A stretch of 64,000 nt of DNA from Epiperipatus broadwayi (GCA_028023455.1 JAQFVV010000158.1:1736001-1800000), one strand, 5' to 3'; counted from the stretch's first letter, positions 25,001 through 40,000 are shown. Made by a program: numbers and translations. Notes: a model not told the origin generated them from the letters alone.

Positions 25001-28000
25001 ATTAAAAGCTTGCACACACATACATCTTTATTTATCTTTAATAAGTACACCTGGGTCTCGTTTTACGCGATGATAGGTTCCTCAGAAAACACGCGCAAAT
25101 GAAATCACGCAAAAATAGACGTAACTTACATTGAAAAAGGGGGGATGCAGTCTGTGATTTTTCAAAATTCGCGTAAAAGCAAAGCACCAATATAAAATTA
25201 CTTTAAAATTCGCACAAAAAAAAAATAAGGAAATAAAGTATGACTAATAAAAAATTTCAAATTTGAAAAAAATTGATACAAGACAAACTTTTTTTTAACT
25301 ATAATATTTAATTTTATTCAAAATAATATATTTTTATGCATAATTTACAGTACAGTAATTTACATTTTTTAATACACATTTTAATTATTATCGCTATTTG
25401 CTGAAAAACACGTTCGTTTGCAAACTGGTAAAAAATCAGATTCTCACAAAAGGAAATACAACTAGCGCCAAGTTCACTCTCACGTTGTGTTAATGGTTTT
25501 CTGTTGACAACGTAATTAGTAATTAATCTTTGAGACGATGATTTTATTAATTGTTTATGAACTTAGACTTATGATAATAAAAAGACATTTATTCACCACT
25601 GCTGGGAAAAATTTAATTAAAACTAACAACTAAAAATTAAATTCTTATTTTTGTCTTTAATTTTTTAATTTTCAATTCCGTTTAAAAATCAAATTTCGTT
25701 TTACATCACATTAATTTCAAGTCGCCGTAAGTAATTTTTAAATTGTTAATTACAATTAAAAATCAGATTTTAATTGTCAAATTTAATTGTGCCCACTACT
25801 ATTACTCACCTTTTAAAAATAAACTTGCGGACACTAAATGATTAATAATTGATTACATTCTTTTTTAAAAAGCAAAAACAGAATGTGATTTAAAATGCAA
25901 AATTAACACGCACAATGTTTGAACAAATTTACATTATAATCTTGTAAAATTTAATGTGTGTATACATAAAATGTGGAAATCATGATTTTAATTTCGTTAT
26001 TGCATAAAATATTACTATTATAAAGCACTGAAAATATTGAAATTACTAAGATGAAAGTCAAATTCCAATAATGTGCTATTACTTTCAATATAATGTAAGT
26101 GCGCGAAATTTATTATTTAAAGTAATAGTGCAATCGCGTAACTTCAAAATCGTGTTAAATAAGTCCGCGTAAAAAGAGACCCAGGTGTATAGTAAAATAT
26201 ATATATATAGCAACCAGAAAGTCAATCTTTCATGGGAACAAAAAGGTTCCGGGAAAATTCTTCTGAATGCTCAACTTAGTCAAACCTATGCATAATTGGA
26301 TTTATCTACATTCTAAAAGTAATTCTCAAAACTATTTTGCCCCATCCCTAATTTTAGATTTGATATTTTAATCTGAAATCTATTTTAACTATCATCCATC
26401 AATATTATAGAAATTATCAAAAAATTTATCAGAAAATTTGAGATGGGACTAAGATAATAAAGGAATTTTTATGAAAGTTGTAAAAGAAATTTATGTAAGA
26501 ACATTAAAGAATCCTTTTATACAAACATCTATTGCAAACTTTTATAAAAATTTATTTATCATTTCACAGACTCATTTCAAATTTTCTGATAAAATTTTTG
26601 ATATTCAGTTAAGAATTGCTATAGTTTATTCTCACTTTAACTTATTCCCATTTAACTTCTACAATATTTATATTATCACTAATTATATAGGCTTGGATTG
26701 AAATTTCTTTTTGTAATCTTTCTGTTTCTCTTTTAAATTTCAAGTACAAGTTTTCCCATGGTTAAAAAGTTTTTTTAACTACATTTTAAGATTATTAAGT
26801 GCTTTACTATTTCTATTTTGTTTCCTTTAGTTAGTATTAATTGAACTAATAACCATAATTAACTACTTATTCAATTTTTTGTTCCTGACCTATAATATCT
26901 CTAGAAAATATATATCTTATGAATTTTATTTGAGTTTTATTAAAAGTTATTTTTATGCTTATTTTCATTTAGATAACAAATTCTTGATTGCAGGTAATTA
27001 ATTAGATGATGATATAAAATAAAAAAAAAAGCAAATATCTATATTGGAGTCTGTTTTAACCAAAATCATAAAAAATAATAATTTGTAAAAATTAAATCAA
27101 GCTCATATTTTTAATTTTCACTAATTTCATGAAGCAGTATGGTAAAACCTAAATTTATAATCAATATTCCATTTTTGTAATATCTCTTTACTTTTTGTAC
27201 ATGATCCCCAGTACAAAATTCTATTCCTAAATCTTATTTTCTTTATCAGTTCAGTAAAAAAAATTTTTTTTCCCCTAATATTGGATTTAGATATTGCTAA
27301 TATTAATAGATTATTGTTAAATTTTATTTTAATTCATGTTCGCAAAAAAAATCAAAAGAAATTGATAACAAAATCATAAAACTCTTCTTTCAGTTCATTA
27401 AATCTGATTTTGTCTGACCAAATTACTACAATTAACTATTTCATGATAGTTTGTATTGACATCTATTTATTGTGGCAAAAAATGATATATTACTATATGT
27501 ATGAATTTCTAACGATTAAGTCAATGCAATTTTTTCTTTTTTGATTTATTTATTTTGCATTTAAAAAAAAAGAGAAATTAATATTATCTAAAAGACAGTA
27601 ATAAATTAAGATTTAAAAATAAAATCTGAAGTATCCTCATAATAATCTAACCAATAGGATGACAGATTGCAAAATTGACTTCAAAAAGTGAAATTAATAA
27701 ATTTAATATCTATAGTTGAACAGCATGATATGGAAACATTTTACAACACTAAAACAATATTCTATAATTACAAACTATTTTAAAATAAAAATTTTTTAAA
27801 GTTAACCACAATAAATTATTCAAAATCCACACTGTCATTATAGTACTTCATTATTATTGAAATGCACTTTTATGAAAATAATATATAAAATAGCTCCCCA
27901 CTCATTCAATTTTCTCTAATTTTTTTTTGTCTTATAAAATTCCATTTATAACTTCTCCAATTCTGATAAAGTTTTATAATAATGTAGAAAATAAAAACTC

Positions 28001-31000
28001 AAAATATTTATGCAAATAATTATGTTTAAATGTTAATACTTAAAAACATTTTATAATTTGTGAGAATAATATATAGTGAAATAGTTCCATTATCTTATTG
28101 AATTTTTTTTTAAAAAAAATTCAAGTTTATGTATATTTTTCTAAATACATCCAACTGTTAATAATAAATACAGTTTAGTTATAGAATTATTAATAAATCA
28201 ATAATTCTATAATTGCATTATAAGTTAGAATTAAAACCAATCTAAATTTAAGGATTAACAAAAACAAAATATCTATTGGCAAAGCATAATTGATTTTTTT
28301 TATTTCATTGTTTTTAATCATGTCTCAGGATAAGAAAAGTTATTCATATTAGCCTTAAGAACAAAATTAATTACATTAAAATTTTTTAATAAAAGGGCAT
28401 ATTTCTTCAGGTACCAATCTCATAAGCCTCAAATCAATGTAAGCTCAAGTGAACTATAGCCTAGAGAGAACATAAAATGGAGGGTGGGAATCATTTACCA
28501 TAAAGAATTTTATAACAAGGGCACTGTGCACTGAACGCAATGATGTGAAACGAAAAATTAAAGAGGAGTGTTTTATTGCAAATGACAATTGTGCCATAAA
28601 CCGGAAGGAATCGTGCTTTGCAATCTCCAGAAAATGGCCGTTATAAAATTTGCATAAAATTTTACATAAATCACAGCTAAACTTCAGTTAAAAGTAGGCT
28701 ATGATTATGGAGACTCAAGGTCTCTGAAAGCGCTAAGTCATATAACTCTTTTGATAATATTTTAAAGATAATATTGTCTGATTATCAAAACGTTATATTT
28801 ATAAACAAGAGTATTTATATCCAATCATTACACATGTGACACATAAACCGATATCAAATGAAGTTTAATAATGTATTGTTCTACTTAATTTCATTATACA
28901 TAAATGTATGCTTAAAGCCAGTAATATATACCTATGATTCTATTCATGCTTTCAAACTGAATAAATAAAAAGATTTGACTAATGTTACATTATTTATATA
29001 AATTCAGAATGAGTTTTATGAATAATACTGAAAGTGAAAGTTTAATATTAAAAAAAAAATCAAATATTTTACATGGACCTTCCTGAAATTGATTAAGAGA
29101 GTTTCATATTTTAAAAATGGTGTCAATTATTGTCCATTTATTAATTACATTTTATGTATCCAGGTTGAACATAATAACTGTCTGTTTTTAATTATTAAAC
29201 TGTACAATAGTATTGTGTTCTAAATGAATTTCTTTACTGGAAAGTATGTTAGTAGAAATGATAGGAAGTGGCTAGAATGAATCACTATATAATTAATAGA
29301 AATAAAAAAGAAAAAATATATGTTGAATAAGAATGATGTAACTAATATATTAAAACCCTATGTACAGGATATTGTGGATATAAAATCATACAAATGAATT
29401 GTTTACCTCTTGTATATTATTATAGATAAAGCACATACATATACATTATTATAATATATTATAAATACATAAACTTCCATACAACCATCCATTTACAAAT
29501 TTATTTATCTATATATGTACAGATACAAATAATTATAATTACATATGTACATATGGTAAAACAAATATATATAAAAAAAAAAACTAACCATTTTAGCAGC
29601 TTCATCTAGATTATCACACGCAAGAATCCTTAAATTACTTGCAGCAATTAATGCTTTGGCATCATCTACTTGTGTTCCTAAAACAACAATAATAATTTAT
29701 ATTTACTTTGTTGTATCTATTTGCCTGTCATATATAGTTTCTTTATGCAAAAACTAAATTAACTGATTCTATTATTATATTATGTGATATTTTATTGCAT
29801 CAATAAACCAATTATATTTGTCTTAACATTTTTTCCATTTCCATGAATATATTAAAATTAATGTGGGAGGGATTAATGCATAAATACTTTTAAGATAATA
29901 CCCCGATTCCTGAGATTTTGCAATTATAATCTATGCGCTCATTATGAGTATTATATCAGGTGTATGCTTGATTTCTCCTCTGTGTTAAACAGTAATACAT
30001 TATAATTAGAGATGATATATTAAATAGTAATCAAAAGTTATTTCTTTTACATTTAGATTAGTGAAATTGCAAACAAATAAATAATATTTAACAATACAAA
30101 ATAAAAATATAACGTATAAATTATAAATTTATATGATAAACGTTTTTTTTTATCCATGTCTAGTCCAGTATACTTATAAAATATCTGTATGAGAGAATTA
30201 GGTAATGAATCTCTCTCAAAAAAATTAAAACAAAAATTGGGTGAGATTTTAGAAAAAGCTATGATTGGCAAAATGTTTATTGCATAAAAAATTGGTAAAT
30301 CTATTCGATGACCAAGACAGATGTATTTAGTTATCAAACCAATTTGTGCATTAACTTCAAGCAAGAAATTGGACATATTCTGACTTAATTTTGATGTAAA
30401 TATAAATATTTATATAAAAAGTATAAATTAAAATCTGTAAAGTAAAACATTCCTAACCAATAAAGATAAAACTAATTATATCCTTAATTAGACAATTGCT
30501 AATTATAGATAAGATTAAAATTAAAATCTGTGGAATACAGAACACAGTTAAAATTAATTAAAATTAAAGTAGGGACTTCAGAGAACAATAGTGGCAGATA
30601 ATATAAATTCCCTCAAAAATCTCAATCAGCAGCCTGTCTGAAATGTCAATAGCTGAAGCGCTTGGATGGAAGATTGCAAAGCAAAGAAAAAGTGATGGAA
30701 GACTTTCACAAAAGCAGCTAGGATCCCACTATAGCTCACCACTAAGATCCAAAGGGAGCTTATGACACTTAAAAGTTGGACAAAACCTTATTATTTTTTG
30801 ACATGCCATAGGGTTCAGATTTGATGATTAATCACATAAGTAGTGATTTGTATATTTATGCTTTATTTCTAAGATGTAATTGTATATTACTGATTATTAC
30901 AACTAGAATTAGAATTGTATATAATACTAACAATTTAATTCAGAAAATAAAAGGCTAAAAGTCATTATTTGCATATTGATTAATTAATTAATTAACTATT

Positions 31001-34000
31001 GTTGTATGGTTTGCTTCACACTCACGCTTACTCTCACATAACAAATGACTACATTCCAATTGGTGTAGTTTTGATGAACCATTAAGATATTCAAAATAGC
31101 TAAAATATGTCAAAAATAGTAATCAAAAATTTATAAAACCACTGACAAATTAGAAATTTTTTAAGTGACACTATTATGAATCTAAATTGAGTAAATAAAA
31201 ATAATAATATAAATTAATATTAGAGAATTTAACATGCATAAGTGTCAAAATGGCCTTTATATACAAGCCATATAGAAAAATATTTTTTAATGAACAATAT
31301 TTAACAAGATGAAATAAAAATTATCACTTTATTGTTCTTTGTGGGCCTGAATGTAATACAAACAGCAAATCATTTATGTAACCCTAAAAAATAAAATATT
31401 CAGAATTAAATGAATTCTTAATTATTTTGATTCCAAACTTGCTTAACATGTAGCAAGCCCTCATTTTCAAAATCACAGACAAAACAGAAATGAAAAAATC
31501 TGCAAATTCGATTTAGCATTGCAAGAAATAGCAAAAGATTGTGTCTTTGGCAATTATTTAAAGAAGTGCTGATACAACTATTTTTGCATAGCATGTCTCA
31601 TGGGATATGGGAGGCTCTGGGAATAGTTATTAACAATTGCGACTTTTCACACAAAAGAGCGATCAAAATGGATCTCATCTATAATGCAGTGCTAAAGCAA
31701 TCAAAACAGTTTCTGATTGGCACAATAGATGAATCGTGTCAAATAAATGTTGTCAAAACAAATGAAATGGAAGAAAATGAAGAAATCAAATGTTACCGTT
31801 GTGGAAATTCAGGACATATAGCTAGAATTGGTAAATGAAAAGATAAAAAATATCAAAATTGTGAGAAAATAGTCACTTGGTAAAAGTTTTCAAAAATAAT
31901 TGGAGAGAAAAAATTCTCAATTCAATAAATCAATTACTGGATATAATCAACAAGTAGAGATTAAAATGTGAAAACTGTAGATAACTATCAAATAATGCTA
32001 AAAGTTAAAATACTTGATCTATCTAGTTGCCATGGAAGTTGATAGTAGTTCAGGAATATCTTTAATGGCATATAAAACATAGAAGGCAATATTAATCTTG
32101 AAATAAAATTATTGAACTAGAGAAAACAAAACTTATAACAAAAGATATAAACAGGAAGTAGAATGAAGTAGCTGGAAAAGTTATTGTACCAGTATAGACA
32201 AATAATAAAATTACCCAACTGTCATTATATATTATTCAGGATAAAATATATCCTATAAATGAAAGAGATTAGTTTAAGTGTATTGGCATTAAAAGTACAA
32301 TGGGAAAAAAAATCACAAGCAGAAACAAAATATGTAAGACAAAATTACGTGTGAAATTTGTAAAATGATTTACTTTGGGCATACTGGCAAACAATTAGAG
32401 ATAAGAGCCAAAGAACATAATAATGTAATTAATAGAAAAGATAATAAATCTGCATTATACATTCATTACTTGAACTATGGGCATAGAATAGATGCCTCAA
32501 AAAGTATTAAATGTTTAAATCACATCAAAGATCCAAAAAGAAGACAAATATATGAAACATACTGTTCTATCCGCACTTATGACTGCCAATGTCATACTGT
32601 GCGGTCAGCAAATAACGTTATACAATTCCCACGCTGTTCTTTTCCAACGAGTGCTCTCCAACGAATCGGTCTGCAACGAAGCTCTCCAACGATTGGTCTG
32701 CAATGAATGCTCTCCAACAAACTGGTCTGCAATGAAGCTCTCCAATGAATTGGTCTGCAATCTCTCCGCTGAATTGATCTGCAACGAATGCTCTCCAATG
32801 AATTGGTCTGCCACGAAGCTCTCCAAACGAATTGGTCTGCAATGAAGCTCTCCAACGAATTGGTCTGCAACGAAGCTCTCCAATGAATGCTCTCAATATC
32901 TCCGCTGCAATCTTTTTCAGCTACACCTGTGAACTACATTTCCACTGGGCGCTGATCATTAATCGCCAGCACTGACGCGAGATATCTCTACTTAAATACT
33001 GCTACTCAACTGCGTGACTGCTCTCTACTGTTACACTGCTAGATGTTACCCAGTCTTCTTATCGCTCTCTGACAATTGCAACGATCAATGCACTGACCAA
33101 TAAGGTAATATCTCTTATCTAGAAACATTTGTAATTAGCAAATATTTCTAGGAATTGTCGATCGCCATTACGTCAATGCACTAATTAAATTCCTCAGCTA
33201 TCAGAGCGCAATCTAAAAACAGCCTTACGAATAAATTCTAGTTTTTTCTGGAGTGCACAAACATGTCTGCCATTTTACAAAACACTACACATACTATATT
33301 AAAAATAATTTAAATATTTGTATGAATATTTACAAGACTTCTATAAATTTGGTTAATAATTGGTTAATTAAATAAAAATGAATGAAAAATTATATAAATT
33401 GAGATATATATATATATAATTGTATAAAAAGAAAAATGCATATAATTTATTTTATTTATTGTATTGTTATGATATAGTCAATTATTTTGTAATTACTGGA
33501 TTTATATATGTAGGTTTTGATTTTTTTTTAAATAATTTATATTGTTATTCTTTATTTTAATTTCATTATTGAACACTAGATAGTTTTATGTCTGAAAAAA
33601 TTCATTAAAGTAATAGACTATTAACATTTGAAAAGGGCACCAAATCAGGTGATGAAAATGGCTTTTATGCGTAAAAAAATTTGATATTTATATAGCTGTT
33701 GTAAAGAATTTATTATTTTCTGATTATTATTGTCTAAAAAAAGAACCAGGGGAAATCAGAATGAAACCAGTTGTAATACAGGTAGGGAAATGAAAAGAAT
33801 TCAGTGGGGAAAAACGTTTCAGAGACTTGTTAAAGAATTAATGAGTAACAGATGTGATAATTATAAATTACTATCATGTAAAATTGCGTTGATAGAGTCT
33901 AAATCAGCAACACAATTTTGTCGCCACACTAATCAAATCAGGCAGCATGTAATAAATAGCAATTTACTGTCCTCTGCTGAATCAAGTCAGGAGTTTACTG

Positions 34001-37000
34001 GAGGAAAGAATACTGATGTAACACCTAAAGTAGAAAAGAAAGAATTAAACACAGAACACACAGATAAGAAATCACTAATGAGGAACTTAATCTTAAAACA
34101 GAAAAGTATAAACTCAAAGATTGTGGAAGCCATCAAAATTTCTTAAAGAGTATATTATTTGAGGAAAAAGACCCTAGTTTTCTGAAGTAAGGGGAAGAGT
34201 GATGTGTATATACATTTCTATAAAAAGTGTAAATTAAAATCAATGAAGTAAAAAGTTCCTTAAAGAATTAAAGTAAAAAAATCCTAACTGATAAAGATAA
34301 AATTAAAATCTAAAGTAGTAGCTATCTGGAATATCAATAGCTGAAAAAGTTGGACAAGATCAAAGAGCGAAGAAAGAAGATGCTGGAAGACCTTAAGCAG
34401 AAGCAGTTAAGATCCAAGTATAGCTTACCACTGAAGATTCAAAGGGAACTTAGGGCTCTTGCCGATTATACCAATTTTATTATTTTTTGATGTGCCTTAG
34501 GACTCAGATTTAATGATTAATCACATAAGTAGTGATTGGTATATTTATGTTTTATTTCTAAGACATAATTGTATATTACTGATTATTAATAACCAGAGCT
34601 GTAACTGTATATAATACTAACAATTTAATTCAGAAAATAAATGGCTAAAAATCACTATTTGCAGATTGATTAATTAATTAATTAATTATTGTTGTATGTC
34701 TTACTGTAGTACACTCATGGACATTCTAAACATATTGGCTTCTTTTATGTTTAATGTAAACATGTTTAATGTAAACATTTCCATTAAAGAAACCCATTCT
34801 TGCTTTTCTGTAATTATTATTCCTATAGAATATTATTTTTTATTAAGATTCTTCCCTGCATAATTACTGCCACCTCTTTGTAAATCATCACTATCAGTTA
34901 GAGATTTTCTTTTCTTTTTTTATGCTTATGAATTTTTTGCCTTTTTTGAGACTACAATACTTGAGAAATTCCTTATTTTGGAATTAAAGAGTTATAGACA
35001 AAACCTTGTGAATGCATACTTTGCAATTAGTTGCTTTAAAAAGATACTTTGAGAATAGATTAAAAAATATCTCATTGCATGCCCAATGACAAAAGTTGAA
35101 ATTCTAAGATTGTGAACATCATAGATCATCTACTAATCACTGATTTTTTTTTTTAACTATTTCTAAGCAAAAGCAGGAGAACACAATAATATACTATTAC
35201 CCTCGATCTTTGGCTAACAAACTTTTTTTTTAATAACCTTTTAACAAAACATTTTGTTAATATTATAAGTAAAAGCTGTTTTTCTTTCTAATATATTTAT
35301 ATTTTCTAAGACAAAGATAGATATGAGATAAGCTCATTTATGTATACTCCAATAATTTTTGTCTCTCTAGTTTTGCATTAACACGTATCTTACATCTTAT
35401 TAATCGATGATCACTTCCTGTGTTAAATTTATTACATTAAAATCTTGAAATATGCATTTTCTGTTAGTCAAAATATAATCCAATTCTGCTGTACTTTCAT
35501 TTGGATGCTCGTTGTAAATAGCAAGATTTTGCGAAGGTTAATTTGTAAAGGAAATAGTGGACTTAAACAGTGGAGAGAACAACAGCTTCACACTCCCAAA
35601 TCAAGATACTTCAGATTGGCTACATAAGTGGAAATTTAGGTTAAAGATATGATGGTCACTCTTATCTTTATAAAAGTTGCTATTTTGGTAGTGCTTTGAA
35701 AGGTCCCTCTATTAGCAAAATAAAAATATTGATCGACTATTATAAAAATTTCAAGATGCATTTGATACAGGTTATAGCCTAATTTAAAAGTATTTACATA
35801 TACTTCCTGTGTGCTTAATAAATAATTACAACCTTAAAATAAATATTGTAATTTAAGAAGAATTCTTACCTTGTAATCGAACAACTATAGGGACTCTGAG
35901 CTCTAGTTCCTTGGCTGCAGCTATGATACCGTGAGCAATAATATCACATCTCATGATGCCACCAAATATGTTAACTAGAATAGCTTGAACCTATAAAGAA
36001 AGTAAAAAAAACCTTTATTGAGTTTATGTCAGAACTATAAAAAACATTCTTTTTCTTTTTTTTTTTAATGCGTCAAAGCGTTGGCCAGGAAGCAAACCCC
36101 AGGACAACTGCTTGTAAGGCAGCTGTGCTAACCACTCGGCCCCCAACTTCTAATTTTAATGAAATATAATTTAAAATTAAAATCTTAAAAATATATGAAA
36201 TATATTGTGTTCCAATTTAAAAAATGAAAAAAAAAAAGGCTTTAATTATATGAGAAAATGCTTCTCCATTTTCATTAAAATATTCTCCAGAAGATGTACC
36301 CCATATGGTTTAGCCCTACTTTTAAAATCAATTTAATTCTTAATGGGAAAATATTTGAAATTGTATTTTGAACCTGATTATATAACTTTTTCATCTCAGA
36401 ATTGGACTCAAATCATAATCTTTTTTCTTATGCAAAAGAATTAGACAAAAAAATATATATATATGCTACTCTGATGTGAATGCTTTTTAACGGCCAATGT
36501 CTATTGTTTTCAATCAAGATATTTGTAAAAAATAAAACAAGCTATCAACTAGGATAGTATCTTAAATCCAAACTTATATTCTAAACTGAGAGAATAATTC
36601 TGATTTTGAAGAGAAAAGTAATATAGCTTTTATTAATAGAGTATTTTGGAAATGATTTAATGAATACTGACAAACAATTTTAGATATTTTGATTTTATAT
36701 CAACATACATCTTTTGCATTTATATAAAATTAAAGTTTAAACTTCATTTATTAATCATACATATTCTTCTAGACAACAAGTAAATCTTAATTTTTAAAAT
36801 AATTTGTTTATTAAATTCTCTGCCTGAAATTGTGAAGGAACTTGGTAAGAAACTGAAAACTATTCCCAAATAATAATTCTAGAAACAGATTTGCACATAT
36901 ATTATTTTTATGATCAGAGGATTTGAAAATTATTAGGAGACATGAATAGACAATAAGAATGCAATGGATAAGTGACAATTTCTCTTTAATAAATAATGGC

Positions 37001-40000
37001 ATTTTTAATTTTAAAAAAATGGACAAAAATCTTTGAATCTATATTGAGATTATTGTAGACAGATAATTTTATTATTAAATAAAAACTTATAAAACAGTGG
37101 AAGATAAACAATATAAAGAAAGACATATGTATTATCCAAAAACAACTTGAAATGATAGGCTTTCCAATCTTTATTTAATCAAAAACAGTATGCCACATCT
37201 CACCATTCTTAAACTGTTATTTCTAGAATTAAATTATTTATTTTAAAAATATTTGAATAATTTGGCCCAATTTCAGTGTACACTAGATTTTTCCACTGCA
37301 ATGTACAAAATAAAAAAAAAATTTTTGATTATAAAAATTGAAACAATGGCAATGGTAAACACTAACTTATTTATTGTCTTGTAGAAGAATGTCATGCAAC
37401 TGATTGATTATAACTCCTTCAGCAATATTTTCTTTGATGAAACAAAAATATACAATAAAAAAATACTTTTTTTTATTTCTTTCTACCATTGTTTATTATG
37501 ATTTAATGATGAGGTGCCTAGAATCAATAAAAAAAAAAAAACAATTCTTGTTTTTGATATTTGAGACCAGATTAAATATGTTCCCAATCATAAAAGAAGA
37601 TTAATTTTGCCAGAAAACAAGATTTATTATAGCAACTAGTTAAAGCGAGAAAAATTATAGAACTTAATAAGTACATTATTTTTAGTTTTAGAAAGAACTT
37701 TAATCAAAGAAAAATATATCTACAGATATTTCAGTTTAAAGGGGGAAAAAATTATATATATAAACAGATATTTCAGTTTAAAAGTGCTAAATGTATACAC
37801 AAAATAAGTATTATTAGTTAAATGATATTATAACTGTAAAACTAAATGTATTGCTAAATGTGTGGGTATATTTATATATACACAAAATAAGTACATCTTT
37901 ACTCTGCTTAGCGATTGTCTACTTAATTTCACAATAGCTATCATCATCAATTTGTACCCACTACTTCGATGTACAATCGATTATTCGCTATAACGATCGA
38001 GAAAAATTAAAAAAAAAAACAATTTTGGCAGCCATCTTGAATTTTGCATCACTGATGACATCAGAGATAGCTATATTATTCCCAAAAGCAAAAGTATATT
38101 ATTGTAATATGTATACAGGTAATGACTTTGCTGTAATTGTATACACATACAATATTTTATTCATAAAACCCTTAAAATATCTATAATTACTTTATCTATA
38201 ATACTGTATACATCATATATAATAAATAACACAACAAATGTTCATCCACTTTTTCTTTTAAAATACGTATATATGTTCTACAATAATATCAACAAATTAA
38301 AAATCCTTCTCCTTTTTCTTTTCAAAAACATTATTTTCTTATCTCAATACTAAACATATGCAGTATATATATTTATATAATACAAAAACTCCAACGTTTC
38401 AACGTTGATTTGTAATTAAATAATGTAAAAGAAAGTGTAATAAAATATAGCAGTGGGAGAGAGCTATCCTTGAAAATGACTGTATGAAGATAAACAGTTG
38501 AAATGGAGTTTTGTATTATATAAATACTGTATATACAGTATATATATATGTTCAGTATTGAGATAAGAAAATGAAGTTTTTGAAAAGAAAAAGGAGGATT
38601 TTTAATTTGTTGATAATACTGTATACAAATACTCCAATATATAAATACAGTACAAGACAAATAAAATACCATCATCACAAACTTTCAGGAAAACACTAAA
38701 TATGAATATTAAACTGCATGTGTGTGTTTCTTAAATAAGATATATCATTTTTAGAACACCTGGATAATTATGTAAAAATAGTTATTGATTTTGTAACTTT
38801 GTTAATAAACACGTTGTTTACACTCAAGATGGTTCAAATCAGAAGAAAAACAACATTTTAAAACGATGTCGAATTAGAAAAGTTTTAAAAAAAACAGATT
38901 GCATTTAATTAAAAATCTTTCTACTCGAACGAGGGGGGGGGGGCATTATTACATTATAAAAATATACAGTAAGAAAAATAAACCTACCTGTATGTTTTAG
39001 AAAATTAGAAGTTAGATTTTTTACTTTGAAAATAAGTTGATTTTTTTTTTCTATATGTTCAATTAAATAATTAATAATTAAACATTGTTTTTTAATTTGA
39101 ATAATTTCACATAAGTAATAAAATAAATGTATAGTAGTAATATATACTGTAATACAATTTTTTAAAAAAAGCACTTCAGTATAGATTTTTTTTTCATTAC
39201 GATGAAAAACTTCCACAGAAGAATACAAAAAGTTTTAAATTCAAATTTAGTTTCATTGCTGTTCTGTACTTTTTAAAATGAAAATATGCATTTTTTTTCC
39301 TAGTGATATAAAACTTTTCTTTTTAGATACCATATTTAGTCATCATTGTCATGAAAAAATCAAGAAAATCTTTGAGCTTGGAAATAAATGTGGATATTTT
39401 ACGTCACTGGAACTGACCAATTTTTTCCCCATAGATCCCCATTATAATTACGTATTTTGTCTACGATATTCTTGCTTAACGATGAGTTTTGGAGGACCAA
39501 TTGCCATCGCTAAGCGGGGTAAAGGTGTATTATTAGTTAAATGATATTATAACTGTAAAATTAAATGTATGTGCATGGATGCCAATGGCAATCACAGTAT
39601 TTTATAAAAGCAATTAATCTAATTAAATAGTTGAATTAATGGAAAAACTATAAACTAATTTATCAAGAAAGTTAGATGATTTAGAGCAAAGGATTAAAAT
39701 AAAGTAAACAAAGCCATTACAACCCTTAATATTATTTCCTGACCAGATTTAATGATAATAGAAACATTTGTTTAAAATAGACAATTCTAAGGTAATTGCA
39801 TTATCTGATCAGGGATTGAATATGGTAACTCTAAAGATTATCACCATGTGGGTAGCGGATGGCAATCAAGGGAGTCGACCCTGAAAACAATGAGAGTGGA
39901 AAAAAATCTAGAACAGAACTGAGAATGGACACTTGCTAAGTGAAGCTTCTGAAAGACAGAAGTGCCATTTCCTTGGATGCCCCAGTCAGCACCCTCCTTC

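Larger units (their letters stand above)
20119..26217 (-). mobile_element. Gyp-2: Ty3/gypsy-like LTR retrotransposon with target duplication
   Basis: The element spans 20124-26212 on the minus strand, in the last SUCLA2 intron and in the same orientation as the gene. ACCAG occurs at 20119-20123 and 26213-26217 as a 5-bp target duplication. LTRs are 20124-20688 (3') and 24391-26212 (5'; the latter holds a 1.14-kb nested element). A polypurine tract (20689-20704) and a primer-binding site (TGGTGCAGTCATT at 24376-24388) lie in the expected positions. LTRs run TGCT...TTA. The order gag, protease, RT, integrase is conserved but frames are broken. Without the nested insertion it is about 4.9 kb. 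Confidence 0.92.
30392..34696 (+). mobile_element. Gyp-3: decayed LTR retrotransposon with replaced pol region
   Basis: Direct repeats 30392-31006 and 34200-34696 share long stretches (AATCACATAAGTAGTGATT, ACTAACAATTTAATTCAG, TGATTAATTAATTAATTAA) and act as LTRs, each starting TGATGT and ending TTGTTGTA. TGGTTTGCTTCACACTC directly after the left LTR is a candidate primer-binding site. AGTAAGGGGAAGAG just before the right LTR is the polypurine tract. Gag with a zinc knuckle and a protease motif follow the left LTR, fixing the orientation as plus. No target duplication is seen. Pol is largely missing and its place holds a Penelope-like fragment and a 28-bp minisatellite. It lies in the 6.2-kb SUCLA2 intron, opposite to the gene. 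Confidence 0.85.

Noticed and set aside
30053-30376. 107-codon minus-strand frame, possibly a membrane protein
   Set aside because: Composition is typical of random AT-rich DNA and no conserved domain or splice context is seen.
32592-32896. Three overlapping 92-codon minus-strand frames
   Set aside because: All three frames are open because of the 28-bp minisatellite, so none is favoured.
38373-39228. Two frames of about 100 codons inside the TA-inserted element, possible transposase
   Set aside because: No DDE, CENP-B or helix-turn-helix features; the residues are dominated by AT-rich codons.
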